The position numbers were made by a program, and so were the translations under genes. The notes beneath the pieces are model-generated. The model did no database searches, was not told the origin of the DNA, and saw nothing but the letters and a program-made list of their open reading frames with translations. A DNA stretch of 42,966 bases from Deltaproteobacteria bacterium. GTDB lineage: Bacteria > Myxococcota > XYA12-FULL-58-9 > JAFGEK01. Where the stretch lies: contig JAFGEK010000095.1 in NCBI GenBank assembly GCA_016931625.1, positions 1 through 42,966 on the forward strand. The letters run 5' to 3'. This document shows positions 1-7,847 of the stretch, piece by piece. The stretch's first letter is position 1. Every line of letters starts with the position of its first letter.

Positions 1-19
1 ATTTAAAAGCATAAAAAAG

Positions 20-40
20 ATCTCTCACTACGTTCGAGAT
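20..40. repeat. Short palindromic motif, possible interspersed repeat
   Basis: ATCTC at 20-24 pairs with GAGAT at 36-40 around CACTACGTTC-type sequence and is followed by GACACCC. Its wording is like the short dispersed repeats ('CTACGTTCGAGATGACA') that I remember from several unrelated bacterial genomes. Only one copy is seen in this window, so its repeat nature is inferred from memory. Confidence 0.3.
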
Positions 41-215
41 GACACCCATGTTTCGCCAGTATTTATTGAGAACTTACTAAATAGATAACAAAAGATTATA
101 ACGCAATTTTTAAAAATTTACTTCATTAAGCTTTTAGCTTGCTAATAGCCAATTAAAAAAAATAGCCAAATTATCAAAGCTGGCAGTAGGTCTTTTGATA
201 GAGGGGTTTAACTCT

Positions 216-257
216 TTTCATCTAAACTACCTATGATAAATAGAGTATTAGATGAAA
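216..257. promoter_or_regulatory. Perfect 10-bp inverted repeat upstream of the T6SS cluster
   Basis: TTTCATCTAA at 216-225 is the exact reverse complement of TTAGATGAAA at 248-257, with a 22-nt spacer. It lies 55 bases before the first start codon. It could be an operator for a dimeric regulator or a hairpin in the leader RNA. No U-run follows, so a terminator is unlikely. Confidence 0.45.
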
Positions 258-312
258 GCTAATTGTCTGTAATAATTATGAAAATTAGTTAAAGAGATTT
301 GGAGAATTCAAA

Positions 313-804
313 GTGAAACTTGCAGCAAAAAAATCATTAGTTGCTAGCGATACAGATTCAAATCCACAAGAAGTCTTAGATCACGTTATGCTTTTAGGCT
401 CAGTGGTGCAAGTCGACCCAGAGGGTAATGTTTGGGTTAAATATGCTGGGCATATGGCAACTAAAGCACGTGTTGCATCAACTTTAAGCCTTAGTGCTAG
501 TGAAAACGTACCAGTAATGCTGTATTTTGCTGAAAAACAGCTTAAAAATCCTATTGTCTTATACGAAATATGCGAACGCTTAAGCGTAAACTCAAACGAC
601 CTTGCTGTTAATGCGCCAATCGAACAAGCTGTAGTCGATGGCAAAACTATTACTTTAAAAGGCAGTGAAGAAATACGTCTTACTTGCGGCAAAAGCTCAG
701 TTATTCTTAATAAAAACGGTAGATTGATAATCAAAGGCGTTGAAGTTATCAGTCGCGCTAGCAAAACAAATAAAATTAAAGGGGGCTCGGTCAGAATTAA
801 TTGA
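313..804 (+). CDS. DUF6484-domain protein, VgrG-like T6SS accessory
   Basis: This 163-residue protein matches the DUF6484 pattern: a short N-terminal lead, then an OB-fold-like stretch (about residues 27-85) with the phrases LLGSVVQVD, VKYAGH and the exit motif NPIVLYEI. DUF6484 proteins resemble the gp5/VgrG baseplate core and occur next to T6SS spike and cargo genes. A second beta-rich part (about 100-150) has the SSVILNKNGRLIIKG wording of the VgrG C-terminal beta-helix. The start is GTG, with GGAG at 301-304, eight bases upstream. It heads a same-strand run that continues with DUF2169, KAS-like and DUF4150 genes. Its job is probably to help dock or deliver the cargo encoded downstream; that is inferred from context. 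Confidence 0.75.
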   Translation: MKLAAKKSLVASDTDSNPQEVLDHVMLLGSVVQVDPEGNVWVKYAGHMATKARVASTLSLSASENVPVMLYFAEKQLKNPIVLYEICERLSVNSNDLAVNAPIEQAVVDGKTITLKGSEEIRLTCGKSSVILNKNGRLIIKGVEVISRASKTNKIKGGSVRIN

Positions 805-820
805 CAGGGTAATACTGCTT

Positions 821-1822
821 ATGTTGCAGATGACCAACGAAACACCTTTTGAAGCGTCTTTTTTTCTTTTTCCTGATCAGCATGGGATTGATACAGTTTA
901 TACCGTCATAAAAGCCACTTTTGAATTATATCCAAAAGTACGCATTGCAGAAGAACAAACACCTGTTAAACTTGAAGATGAGTTTTGGTGTAAACCTGGG
1001 GAATCGAGCCTTAAATATGCATCTGAAATATGCCTAGGCAAAATAGGTACTGATGTTGTTGTTGGTGGTGATGCATGCGCACTAAATGAAAATGAAGTAT
1101 CAGAGTTAGACGTAAGCATTAGTGTTGCAAGTCGTAGGCAAATGGCTCGGGTCATTGGCGATAGACAGTGGATTAAAACTTTTGACCAATGGCGTATATC
1201 GCCTGCAAAACCTTTTATCCGTATGCCGCTAATCTACGAACGTGCATATGGAGGGTATCATAAGCAAAATACAGAAGATGATAAATATTTAGCTGAAATG
1301 CGAAACCCAGTGGGCAAAGGCTTTTTAGGTAAACGTAAAAAAGATGAGATTGCCGATGCTGGGGTTCCTAATATTGTTCATCCAAAAAATGCTCAAGAAC
1401 CGGTGGGTTTTTCTTTTATCGCACCGACATGGCAACCACGTATAGGTTTTGCAGGTACCTATGATGAACAATGGCAGAAAAAACGCGCACCATTTTTACC
1501 CAAGGATTTTAATTTGCGCTATTTCAACGTTGCCGCGCCAGAGTTAATTATTGAGCAGGGTTTAAAAGGTGGCGAAAAAGTCAATATAACTGGTATGTCA
1601 CCAAGGGGTAAGCAAAGCTTTCTAATTCCAGTTTGTGAATTTGAAGTTAGTTTTTTAGTCGCGGGTAATACTATTACGCCTGAGGTTAAGTTAATAACAG
1701 TATTTATTGAAGCCAGTAGTGACCGCATTTCTTTAAGTTATATGGCCTCAGTGCCATGTAATAAAAAAGTATTGCAGGTTGAATGGATTGGTATTGCACT
1801 CGCTAAAAAGCCGGTGACTTAA
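821..1822 (+). CDS. DUF2169 family T6SS adaptor/chaperone
   Basis: The protein opens with the family's usual beginning: a TPFEASFFLFPDQHG stretch followed by DTVYTVIKATFEL, and it keeps the later RMPLIYERAYGG and NPVGKGF motifs. DUF2169 proteins act as adaptors that load effectors onto VgrG/PAAR in the T6SS; a DUF2169 protein plays this role for the Tde2 toxin of Agrobacterium. I start it at ATG 821 (about 333 residues). The open frame extends back to 740, but that part overlaps the preceding gene and lies before the conserved N-terminus. ATG 830 is also possible. It sits 16 bases after the DUF6484 gene and 13 before the KAS-like gene, so one transcript is likely. The AHH nuclease downstream is the natural client. 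Confidence 0.85.
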   Translation: MLQMTNETPFEASFFLFPDQHGIDTVYTVIKATFELYPKVRIAEEQTPVKLEDEFWCKPGESSLKYASEICLGKIGTDVVVGGDACALNENEVSELDVSISVASRRQMARVIGDRQWIKTFDQWRISPAKPFIRMPLIYERAYGGYHKQNTEDDKYLAEMRNPVGKGFLGKRKKDEIADAGVPNIVHPKNAQEPVGFSFIAPTWQPRIGFAGTYDEQWQKKRAPFLPKDFNLRYFNVAAPELIIEQGLKGGEKVNITGMSPRGKQSFLIPVCEFEVSFLVAGNTITPEVKLITVFIEASSDRISLSYMASVPCNKKVLQVEWIGIALAKKPVT

Positions 1823-1835
1823 GGAATTAACAGCA

Positions 1836-2924
1836 ATGACGAATATAGCAATACTTAAAATTGGAATGTTCACGCCGGTTGGTCTTGATGCTGCTCAAAC
1901 ATCAACCTCGGTGGCGGCAGGGCTTTCGTGTGTGCAAGAATCCAGTATGGTTGATCAACATCAAGAGCCAATATTGGCTGGGTTGATTCCTGATGATTGT
2001 TTGTTACCAATTGAACCAAGTATTAGTCCCGAGAAGCCACTAGCCAATTTACATAAACGTATTTTGCAACTTGGTGGCGCTGCTCTGCAAGAAGTACTCA
2101 CCGATGTTGAAAATACCGCTGCAATCCCAGTGTTTGTTGCACTGCCAGCCAAACCGAAGAATAAATTAAATAAACCCCTTGCAGATTCATTTGTGGCTGA
2201 ATTAGCAATACAAGCACAGGTAGAAATTGATATAGCTAATAGCAAAATGTTTTGTAATGGTCGTGCTGGTTTTTTCTTAGCATTAAAAGAGGCGCGACAA
2301 CGCTTAGCGAGTCCGCAGGGCCCTAATTTTATTATCGTTGGTGGTGTTGATAGTTATCTTGATCCTTATTTAATTTCACATTTACTCATAGTAGAAAAAC
2401 GTATTTTGGCAACAGATGTGTTTGATGGTTTTCGCCCTGGTGAAGGCGCGGCATTTTTGTTGTTAGCATCAGAAAACGGATTAAAAGCATTTGCCGATAA
2501 ACCTTTAGCAACACTTGCTGGTATTGGCATCGGTTCAGAATCAGGGCATCTTTTTAGCTCCGAGCCATATCTTGGCGAGGGGTTGTCTCAAGCTTTCGAT
2601 GACTTATTCGCAAATACATCATCGCTCAGCGAAGGCGAAAAAGTGCAGACAGTATTTGCCGGGTTTAACGGTGAACATTTATTTTCAAAAGAATGGGGGG
2701 TAGGTTTTATGCGTCATCATCAATATATTAACGAAAAATATCGCATCGAGCACCCAGCAGAGTGTTTTGGTGATGCGGGTGCAGCATTGCCTGCTATAAT
2801 GGCTGGCTGTGCAGCAGCTGGTCTGCAAGAAGGTGATATTGAGGGCCCAGTTTTACTATGGGCTGCGTCTGACGGAAGCGAGCGTGGCGCTGCTTGCTTT
2901 GTAAATAATAGAGAGGGTGATTAA
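1836..2924 (+). CDS. Beta-ketoacyl-synthase-like (thiolase-fold) T6SS-associated protein
   Basis: The 362 residues have the layout of a thiolase-fold condensing enzyme: an N-terminal half with a ketoacyl-synthase-like nucleophile region (FCNGRAGFFLAL, Cys140) followed by FIIVGGVDSY, then a C-terminal half with GFNGEH and FGDAGAALPAI. Homologues sit between DUF2169 and DUF4150 genes in T6SS islands; their function is unknown to me. The active site looks degenerate. The Gly-His of the usual SxxGHxxgAAG motif reads Gly-Asp (Asp313), and Cys140 is one residue off the usual position if GRAG is aligned with ATGA. A non-catalytic scaffolding or chaperone role therefore fits better than fatty acid synthesis. 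It is separated from the next gene by two bases. Confidence 0.7.
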   Translation: MTNIAILKIGMFTPVGLDAAQTSTSVAAGLSCVQESSMVDQHQEPILAGLIPDDCLLPIEPSISPEKPLANLHKRILQLGGAALQEVLTDVENTAAIPVFVALPAKPKNKLNKPLADSFVAELAIQAQVEIDIANSKMFCNGRAGFFLALKEARQRLASPQGPNFIIVGGVDSYLDPYLISHLLIVEKRILATDVFDGFRPGEGAAFLLLASENGLKAFADKPLATLAGIGIGSESGHLFSSEPYLGEGLSQAFDDLFANTSSLSEGEKVQTVFAGFNGEHLFSKEWGVGFMRHHQYINEKYRIEHPAECFGDAGAALPAIMAGCAAAGLQEGDIEGPVLLWAASDGSERGAACFVNNREGD

Positions 2925-2926
2925 TT

Positions 2927-3310
2927 ATGGCATCAACAGTTTTTGTAAATAGCCGTGGCGTTGTGCATAAAGGCAGTGGCGGAATGAATATAACGTTTCC
3001 AGATGTCTGCAAGACACCGTCACCGGCCGGGCCAATACCTATCCCTTATCCCAACATTGGCAAATCTTCTAATACCGCAGATGCCACTACCACCGTAAAG
3101 TGCGATGGAAAAAAATGCATGGTTAAAGGTGCAAATTATTCTTCAACTACAGGTGATGAAGCTGGCACCGCTGGTGGCGGGATAGTGAGCAGCAGCACCA
3201 GAGGCAAAGCAGAATTTATGCTTTACTCATTTGATGTAAAATTTGATGGTAAAAATGTATGCCGTATGGGAGACCCACTTTTTCATAATAAAAAGAACAT
3301 TATGGGATAA
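2927..3310 (+). CDS. DUF4150 PAAR-like T6SS spike-tip protein
   Basis: At 127 residues this is a stand-alone PAAR-like domain of the DUF4150 family. It has the typical opening (ASTVFVNSRGVVHKGS), the PSPAGPIPIPYPNIG segment, the GDEAGTAGGGIVSS loop and the closing CRMGDPLFHNKKN. PAAR proteins sharpen the VgrG spike and carry toxin domains. Here the toxin is not fused but encoded by the next gene, three bases downstream, so the cargo is presumably joined non-covalently with help from the DUF2169 protein. A GAGAGGG sequence upstream of ATG 2927 serves as ribosome binding site. Translation is probably coupled to its neighbours. Confidence 0.88.
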   Translation: MASTVFVNSRGVVHKGSGGMNITFPDVCKTPSPAGPIPIPYPNIGKSSNTADATTTVKCDGKKCMVKGANYSSTTGDEAGTAGGGIVSSSTRGKAEFMLYSFDVKFDGKNVCRMGDPLFHNKKNIMG

Positions 3311-3313
3311 GCC

Positions 3314-4084
3314 ATGCCTAATATTTTAGATGGATTTGCAGTTATAATCGGCGCAGCTGCAAGTAAAATAAAAGAGCTTACTAGCAAAAAAGCCAAAAAA
3401 TATAAATGTAAATGGAAAGATTGCAAAGGTGAACATGACAAAGATATTAACCCAATATATCCAGATAAAGGCTCAGTAGAGAAAGGTAAAGCTACGTCTG
3501 GCAAAGACTATGAAAAAGAATGGGTTAAAGAAGATCTTGAACCTTGGAAATTTCGCGGAATAGGGTATAACCCAAATCGCAAAGAAAAGCACTATCATGA
3601 CGATGTGTTAAGCATGGATTCAAAATACAATCGAGATATAGTAAAAAAAGCCGTGTCTGATTATCCCTTTCCTACCTATAAGACACAGAAACATCATGTT
3701 ATTTCTGTGCATTTGTTTAGTGACTTTAGTGTTTTAGCTTATAACGCAAAATTAGTCGATTACAATGTGAACGATAAAGAGAATGGTATATGCCTGCCAA
3801 GTTTTATTGCTGATATCGTAAGGCATGATTTACAATGTCATTTTGGTTCTCACCCAGCAAAGTATGATTCTATGTTAAAACCTATGCTAAGCAAACTTCA
3901 AAAAGCATCAAAAAAATATTGTAGTAAAAATAGACAGTTTAACCTTAAAATAGAACTTGAATTAATTTCATCAAGAGCTATTACTAATATAGAAAACTGG
4001 AAAAATGGCTGGTATGTGCGAAGTACAGCGTTAGAAGATCGAAAAAAGTCTTACAAAAAAGCTAACATACCGATGCCAAACTAA
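3314..4084 (+). CDS. AHH/HNH-family nuclease toxin, T6SS effector
   Basis: The C-terminal half of this 256-residue protein fits the AHH family of HNH/Endo VII nucleases. It has the paired histidines His127-His128 (here KHH), then NDKENGICLP, and then a CHFGSHPAKY motif whose histidine belongs to the metal/catalytic set. The family cleaves nucleic acid and is common among polymorphic toxins. The N-terminal 100 residues are a different module: a hydrophobic start, a Lys-rich part and a CKWKDCKGEH stretch that could bind zinc. That part probably links the toxin to the delivery proteins. The gene follows the PAAR-like gene by three bases and precedes an Imm11-type immunity gene, the usual toxin-then-antidote order. 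Nuclease activity is inferred from family and motifs. Confidence 0.82.
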   Translation: MPNILDGFAVIIGAAASKIKELTSKKAKKYKCKWKDCKGEHDKDINPIYPDKGSVEKGKATSGKDYEKEWVKEDLEPWKFRGIGYNPNRKEKHYHDDVLSMDSKYNRDIVKKAVSDYPFPTYKTQKHHVISVHLFSDFSVLAYNAKLVDYNVNDKENGICLPSFIADIVRHDLQCHFGSHPAKYDSMLKPMLSKLQKASKKYCSKNRQFNLKIELELISSRAITNIENWKNGWYVRSTALEDRKKSYKKANIPMPN

Positions 4085-4106
4085 AATCTTAAAAAGAGAG
4101 TTTGCA

Positions 4107-4670
4107 ATGTATTGGATATGGATAACAGGTGCACAAAACGAGTCTCAGGCTTGTATTCATGGGCAGCCAGAAGTTATTGAACGTTTGGATATTGAGTTTG
4201 ATAATGGGTTGCCGATAACAATTGAAGTGCCCCATATTGAAATTATAGTTGAACCTGAATATGAAGGTATATATACTGACAATTTAATTGCGATGGGTGT
4301 GCCTGGTCTTGTATTTAATCAAAAACTTAGTGATGTGATAAGTGGAGCAGGCGTTGATAATATCGAATATTTTCCTGTTTCAGTAAAAATCGCAAGTACC
4401 GGCAAACTAATTACCGGCTATCAAATCGCTAATGTAGTAGGTCGTATTGACTGTATTGATCCAGCTTCTGAGCTGCAAAGAGATGATTTGGGAGATATAA
4501 GGTTTATAGACCATTTAATTCTCGATCATTCTAAAATACATGGTATGTTAATATTTCGGCTTGCTGAATACCTGCCCCTTGTAGTTGTTCATGATAGGGT
4601 AAAACAAGCAATTGAAAACGTAGGCATTACAGGTATCGATTTCTATCTTCCAGAAAAATTGGTTTTATAA
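4107..4670 (+). CDS. Imm11-like (DUF1629) immunity protein, copy 1
   Basis: This 187-residue protein has the pattern of the DUF1629/Imm11 immunity family: GLVFNQKLSDVI, then DNIEYFPVSV, a short YQIANVVGRIDCID segment, and LRF-like hydrophobic strands near the end. It has no signal peptide or membrane segment, as expected for an antidote that binds a nuclease in the cytoplasm. It lies 22 bases after the AHH toxin gene and should protect the producer from it. By hand alignment without gaps it shares about 65% of residues with the protein at 5243-5806. Which toxin each copy neutralises is inferred from position only. Confidence 0.75.
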   Translation: MYWIWITGAQNESQACIHGQPEVIERLDIEFDNGLPITIEVPHIEIIVEPEYEGIYTDNLIAMGVPGLVFNQKLSDVISGAGVDNIEYFPVSVKIASTGKLITGYQIANVVGRIDCIDPASELQRDDLGDIRFIDHLILDHSKIHGMLIFRLAEYLPLVVVHDRVKQAIENVGITGIDFYLPEKLVL

Positions 4671-4746
4671 TTTTTAAAGATAAAGGCCCTACAAAAGAAA
4701 TGGCATTACAATCGGAAAAAAGAAAGACTACGAAGTCGAACTAAAT

Positions 4747-5214
4747 ATGTCTAAAAAAAAGAACCGTGACCGAGTTGAAAAGTCTGCCACACAATTTCCA
4801 TTTCCCACGTATATGACAGAAAAGCATCATGCGGTATCAGTAAAACTTTTTAGCAATTATTCAGATCTTACTCATAATGCTAAGTTAATAGGCTACAATG
4901 TTAACGACAAAGAAAACGGTATATGTCTACCATGTTTTATAGCTGATATTGTCAGACATGATTTGCAATGTCACCGTAGTCATCACCCACCAGCTTACAA
5001 TAACCGGGTGTCAGAATTGCTAGAAGAGCTTGAACAAAAATCGTTGACCTACTGCAGTAAAAATAAACAGGTCGTGCTGAAACAAAAACTTGAGAATATT
5101 GCAAGACGAACAATGACTAATATAGAAAACTGGGTGCCTGGATGGTATTTGAGGAGCAACGCTCAGAAAGAAAGAGAAGATTCATATGCCAATGCAAATT
5201 TACCAATGCCATAA
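4747..5214 (+). CDS. Orphan AHH nuclease toxin domain, copy 2, N-terminally truncated
   Basis: This 155-residue protein is a second AHH nuclease, colinear with residues 101-256 of the first. It has FPFPTY, the His27-His28 pair, NDKENGICLP and CHRSHHPPAY, and ends with NLPMP. It lacks the first 100 residues that should connect the toxin to the secretion apparatus. The reading frame upstream of ATG 4747 still encodes recognisable homology back to a stop codon at 4681, so the gene is the 3' part of a longer effector gene. No good ribosome binding site precedes the ATG. The active-site motif is intact apart from GSHP changed to SHHP. It may be an unexpressed reservoir for recombination or a remnant kept by its immunity gene. 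Confidence 0.75.
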   Translation: MSKKKNRDRVEKSATQFPFPTYMTEKHHAVSVKLFSNYSDLTHNAKLIGYNVNDKENGICLPCFIADIVRHDLQCHRSHHPPAYNNRVSELLEELEQKSLTYCSKNKQVVLKQKLENIARRTMTNIENWVPGWYLRSNAQKEREDSYANANLPMP

Positions 5215-5242
5215 TTAGCAACTATTTTCAGGAGAAAATAGC

Positions 5243-5806
5243 ATGTACTGGATATTCGCGACAGAAACACAAAATGAATCACAGGCACAAATATTCGGAC
5301 GTCCTGAAGTAATTAAACAATTAGGTTTATCATTTAACCGTGGTTTGCCAATAACTACCAAAGTCCCTGAAATTGAAATAAAAGTATCTCCAGCAGATGA
5401 AAATATTCTGACAGATAATTTAATCGCTAAGGGAACAAAAGGATTAGTTTTTAACAGCAAACTTCGCGAAGCCATAAGCAATACAGGAGTTGATAATATC
5501 GAATATTTTGATGTCGCAGTTTTGCTTGAAAGTTCTGGTAAAATCATTCGAGATTATAAAATGGCCAATATAGTTGGTCGTATTGACTGTATTGATCCAA
5601 CATCAGAACTACAGAGAGATGATGATGGCAGTATAGAATTTATTGATAAATTAATTTTGGATGAATCAAAAATCCACGGCGCTTTAATGTTTCGCCTTGC
5701 TGAATTTCTTTCAATTGTTATTGTTCATGAAAACGTTAAGCAAGCAGTTGAAGCAGGGGGCTTTACTGGTATAAATTTTTATCAACCTGAAGATTATGTT
5801 TTATGA
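5243..5806 (+). CDS. Imm11-like (DUF1629) immunity protein, copy 2
   Basis: This protein is also 187 residues and aligns with copy 1 from the first to the last residue without gaps (about 121 identities by hand count). Conserved blocks are GLPIT, LIAxG, GLVFN, VDNIEYF, VGRIDCIDP, SELQRDD and SKIHG. A strong CAGGAG ribosome binding site lies just before ATG 5243, better than that of the toxin preceding it. This suggests that the antidote is made even if the orphan toxin is poorly translated. Differences are scattered, as expected for immunity proteins that have diverged with their toxins. Confidence 0.75.
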   Translation: MYWIFATETQNESQAQIFGRPEVIKQLGLSFNRGLPITTKVPEIEIKVSPADENILTDNLIAKGTKGLVFNSKLREAISNTGVDNIEYFDVAVLLESSGKIIRDYKMANIVGRIDCIDPTSELQRDDDGSIEFIDKLILDESKIHGALMFRLAEFLSIVIVHENVKQAVEAGGFTGINFYQPEDYVL

Positions 5807-5815
5807 TGTAAATTC

Positions 5816-5833
5816 ACTTACAATGCTGTAAGT
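5816..5833. promoter_or_regulatory. Small hairpin between immunity gene and TIGR02270 gene
   Basis: ACTTACA (5816-5822) and TGTAAGT (5827-5833) form a perfect 7-bp inverted repeat with a 4-nt loop. It lies in the 37-nt gap between the two genes, ten bases before the ATG. There is no U-run, so it is more likely an mRNA processing/stability element or operator than a terminator. Confidence 0.3.
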
Positions 5834-5843
5834 ACGTTATGTG

Positions 5844-7397
5844 ATGAGCAGCCAAGCAAAAACAAATTTACCAGCTGAAGTTATTGAAGGTCGTAAACGT
5901 TTTACTAGTGAACTAATTGAAGAGCACATCGATGAGGTGTCATTTCTTTACTTACGGCGAGCAACTTTACTTAAAGATTATACGCTAGGTTGGGGAATTG
6001 TCGCTGATATCGAAAAACGAATGCTTGCGCATATTGATGCCTTATTAAAACAAAGAGCCGCTGTTGAAAATGGTGATTTGAGCGACCCCGAAAGAGTTTA
6101 TACACTCTTACGTATTTATTGTAGATGCGAAGATTTCAACCGGGTATGTACCATAATTTCAAGTATTTCTCCCGCAGTTTTGTTTAAAAAACATGACACC
6201 CACGCATCATTTAATGATAATTATTGGAATGATGAGGCTGCAATTCCTTTAATCAATGGTTTGCCAAAACCATTATCTAATGAACAAAATGCCTCAAATA
6301 ATTTAACAGAAGAAGATGAAGAAGATGATACATTAGATGAATTAATAGATGACGATGATACGCGCAATGCGCTCATGCAAGCTGTGCAAGATGCGCTAAT
6401 TATAGATATGCCAGTATCATTTAAACAGCGTTTTAATGAATTAGCCTTAGATAAAGATTTAATGCTTACCGATATCTTATGGAGAATTTATGGTCATCGA
6501 CGCTGGTCTGCACCAAGTGAATCGCTGGTAATACCAGAACAACCTAGTGCGGGATATTGTTTTGCCGTTGGCCGATTGCAGGACAATAGCGCCTTTATGA
6601 GATTAGTTAGAGCCAATCATAGTGATAATGAGGCAATAAGTTGTGCTGCTGCCATTGGTATTTTAAGACTAAAAAACCGATTGTTGCTGAAAATACAAAA
6701 ACCCGATTACAAATTGCCATGGCTTGCAACAGCAATAGGGCTAGCAGGGGCTTTTGATAACGTCAAAGAAATTTTATCCATACCAATTGACGAATGGTCA
6801 CCTGCAACAACAATAGCGCTTGGATTACTAGGTTGTATACAAGCAGTAAAACCTCTTATCGAAGCACTGGCGGATGAAGATTTGGCGGCAATGGCGAGTT
6901 TGGCTTTAAATTTAATAACTGGGGCTGGGTTACAAGAAGAAGTATTTATTGCCGATGAAACTGAAGATGATGAGTTATTAGATGAAGAATTAGAAGAGCG
7001 ACAAAACCACAAAGAATCGGACGAACAACAAGACGATGGATCTGAGGGCGAGTATGTTACGCGCTTGTCGCAAAAACCAGAGCAATGGCAACAATGGTGG
7101 TCTGAAAATCAGCAAAAGATGCAACCTGAATTGCGCTGGCGTTGTGGCAAACAATATTGCCCAGAAGTTTTAGTCGATTTTTTATGTGATCAAACATCAA
7201 CCCCAATAGTACGTGATTTGGTTATTGAAGAATTAGCTATTCGCTATGCAATCGATGCTGCTTTTGAACCCAATGCACCGGTAGTTGAACAGCTAAGTCG
7301 ACTCGAACAGCTAAAGCACACAGTAGCCAAAAGAGGACAAAAATTTAAACCAGGGGGATGGTATTTTGCGGGTGAACTAATTAGGGATACCCCCTAA
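5844..7397 (+). CDS. TIGR02270 family protein, T6SS-associated
   Basis: The opening region (IEEHIDEVSFLYLRRATLL, then ADIEKRMLAHIDAL) is the signature of the TIGR02270 family of uncharacterised proteins found beside T6SS effector genes. The rest is helical, with HEAT-like repeats in the middle (about 240-360) where short runs such as ALGLLGCIQAVKPLIEAL recur. Two very acidic insertions (about residues 154-175 and 373-408) are rich in Asp and Glu and are probably disordered. I place the start at ATG 5844; a GTG lies directly before it at 5841. The function is unknown; an accessory role in effector handling is inferred from the island. Its last four bases overlap the opposite-strand transposase gene. 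Confidence 0.75.
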   Translation: MSSQAKTNLPAEVIEGRKRFTSELIEEHIDEVSFLYLRRATLLKDYTLGWGIVADIEKRMLAHIDALLKQRAAVENGDLSDPERVYTLLRIYCRCEDFNRVCTIISSISPAVLFKKHDTHASFNDNYWNDEAAIPLINGLPKPLSNEQNASNNLTEEDEEDDTLDELIDDDDTRNALMQAVQDALIIDMPVSFKQRFNELALDKDLMLTDILWRIYGHRRWSAPSESLVIPEQPSAGYCFAVGRLQDNSAFMRLVRANHSDNEAISCAAAIGILRLKNRLLLKIQKPDYKLPWLATAIGLAGAFDNVKEILSIPIDEWSPATTIALGLLGCIQAVKPLIEALADEDLAAMASLALNLITGAGLQEEVFIADETEDDELLDEELEERQNHKESDEQQDDGSEGEYVTRLSQKPEQWQQWWSENQQKMQPELRWRCGKQYCPEVLVDFLCDQTSTPIVRDLVIEELAIRYAIDAAFEPNAPVVEQLSRLEQLKHTVAKRGQKFKPGGWYFAGELIRDTP

Positions 7398-7825
7398 GTA
7401 GAGTACTCGTTAATGCTTTCCTCACGTTGGTTTTCAACGTATTGCTGAATTTCATCTAGCGCAGTGTTGCTATTTGATGTTGCGAAATAACTTGGCGACC
7501 AAAGCACGCCTTTCCAATACCGTTTTTCGATGCTTGGCATATCACCTCGTAATAAACGTGAAGATACACCTTTTAAGCTATTTACTAATTTGGCAAGAGC
7601 AATCTTTGGGGGATAAGAGACAGTTAGATGAACATGGTCATCTTCACCATCACAGGCAACCAAAGTGCTTTCAAAATCATTACAAACTTTTTTAAATATT
7701 CGTGAGCAATATTTGATAGCTTGTTCGTTTAGCACGCCACGCTTATATTTTGTGACAAAGACCAAATGTGCCTGCAAGTTAGAAACACAATAACGACCAC
7801 ATCGAATATCATTCATATCATCCAT
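7394..7825 (-). CDS. tnpA: IS200/IS605 family transposase TnpA (Y1_Tnp)
   Basis: This is a complete 143-residue HUH single-strand transposase. It has the family start (MNDIRCGR), HLVFVTKYKRGV, the metal-binding His64-Val-His66 in GEDDHVHL, the LVNSLKGVSSRLLR stretch, LWSPSYF, and the nucleophile Tyr129 in IQQYVENQ. The enzyme cuts and rejoins single-stranded DNA at hairpin ends. No TnpB/IscB partner is present, so the element is IS200-like. Translation could start at 7825 or at ATG 7816, which fits the family better. The stop codon overlaps the end of the TIGR02270 gene by four bases, so one element end must lie very close to or inside that gene. Confidence 0.9.
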   Translation of the reverse strand: MDDMNDIRCGRYCVSNLQAHLVFVTKYKRGVLNEQAIKYCSRIFKKVCNDFESTLVACDGEDDHVHLTVSYPPKIALAKLVNSLKGVSSRLLRGDMPSIEKRYWKGVLWSPSYFATSNSNTALDEIQQYVENQREESINEYST

Positions 7826-7847
7826 AGACCAATTATATTCTACAAAA

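Larger units (their letters stand above)
1..312. other. Intergenic region before the T6SS cargo cluster
   Basis: I see no convincing gene in these 312 bases. The stretch is AT-rich. It carries a short palindromic motif at 20-40 and a perfect 10-bp inverted repeat at 216-225 and 248-257, both listed separately. A GGAG at 301-304 is the ribosome binding site of the first gene. No promoter with two good boxes stands out. Whether a gene ends just left of the window cannot be told. Confidence 0.6.

Noticed and set aside
381-764. Antisense open frame of 127 codons opposite the DUF6484 gene
   Set aside because: The coding signal and the family match are on the plus strand; this is a mirror frame, like the many other long antisense frames in the window.
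740-820. Longer N-terminus for the DUF2169 protein from ATG 740
   Set aside because: It overlaps the DUF6484 gene and lies before the conserved family start; ATG 821 fits better.
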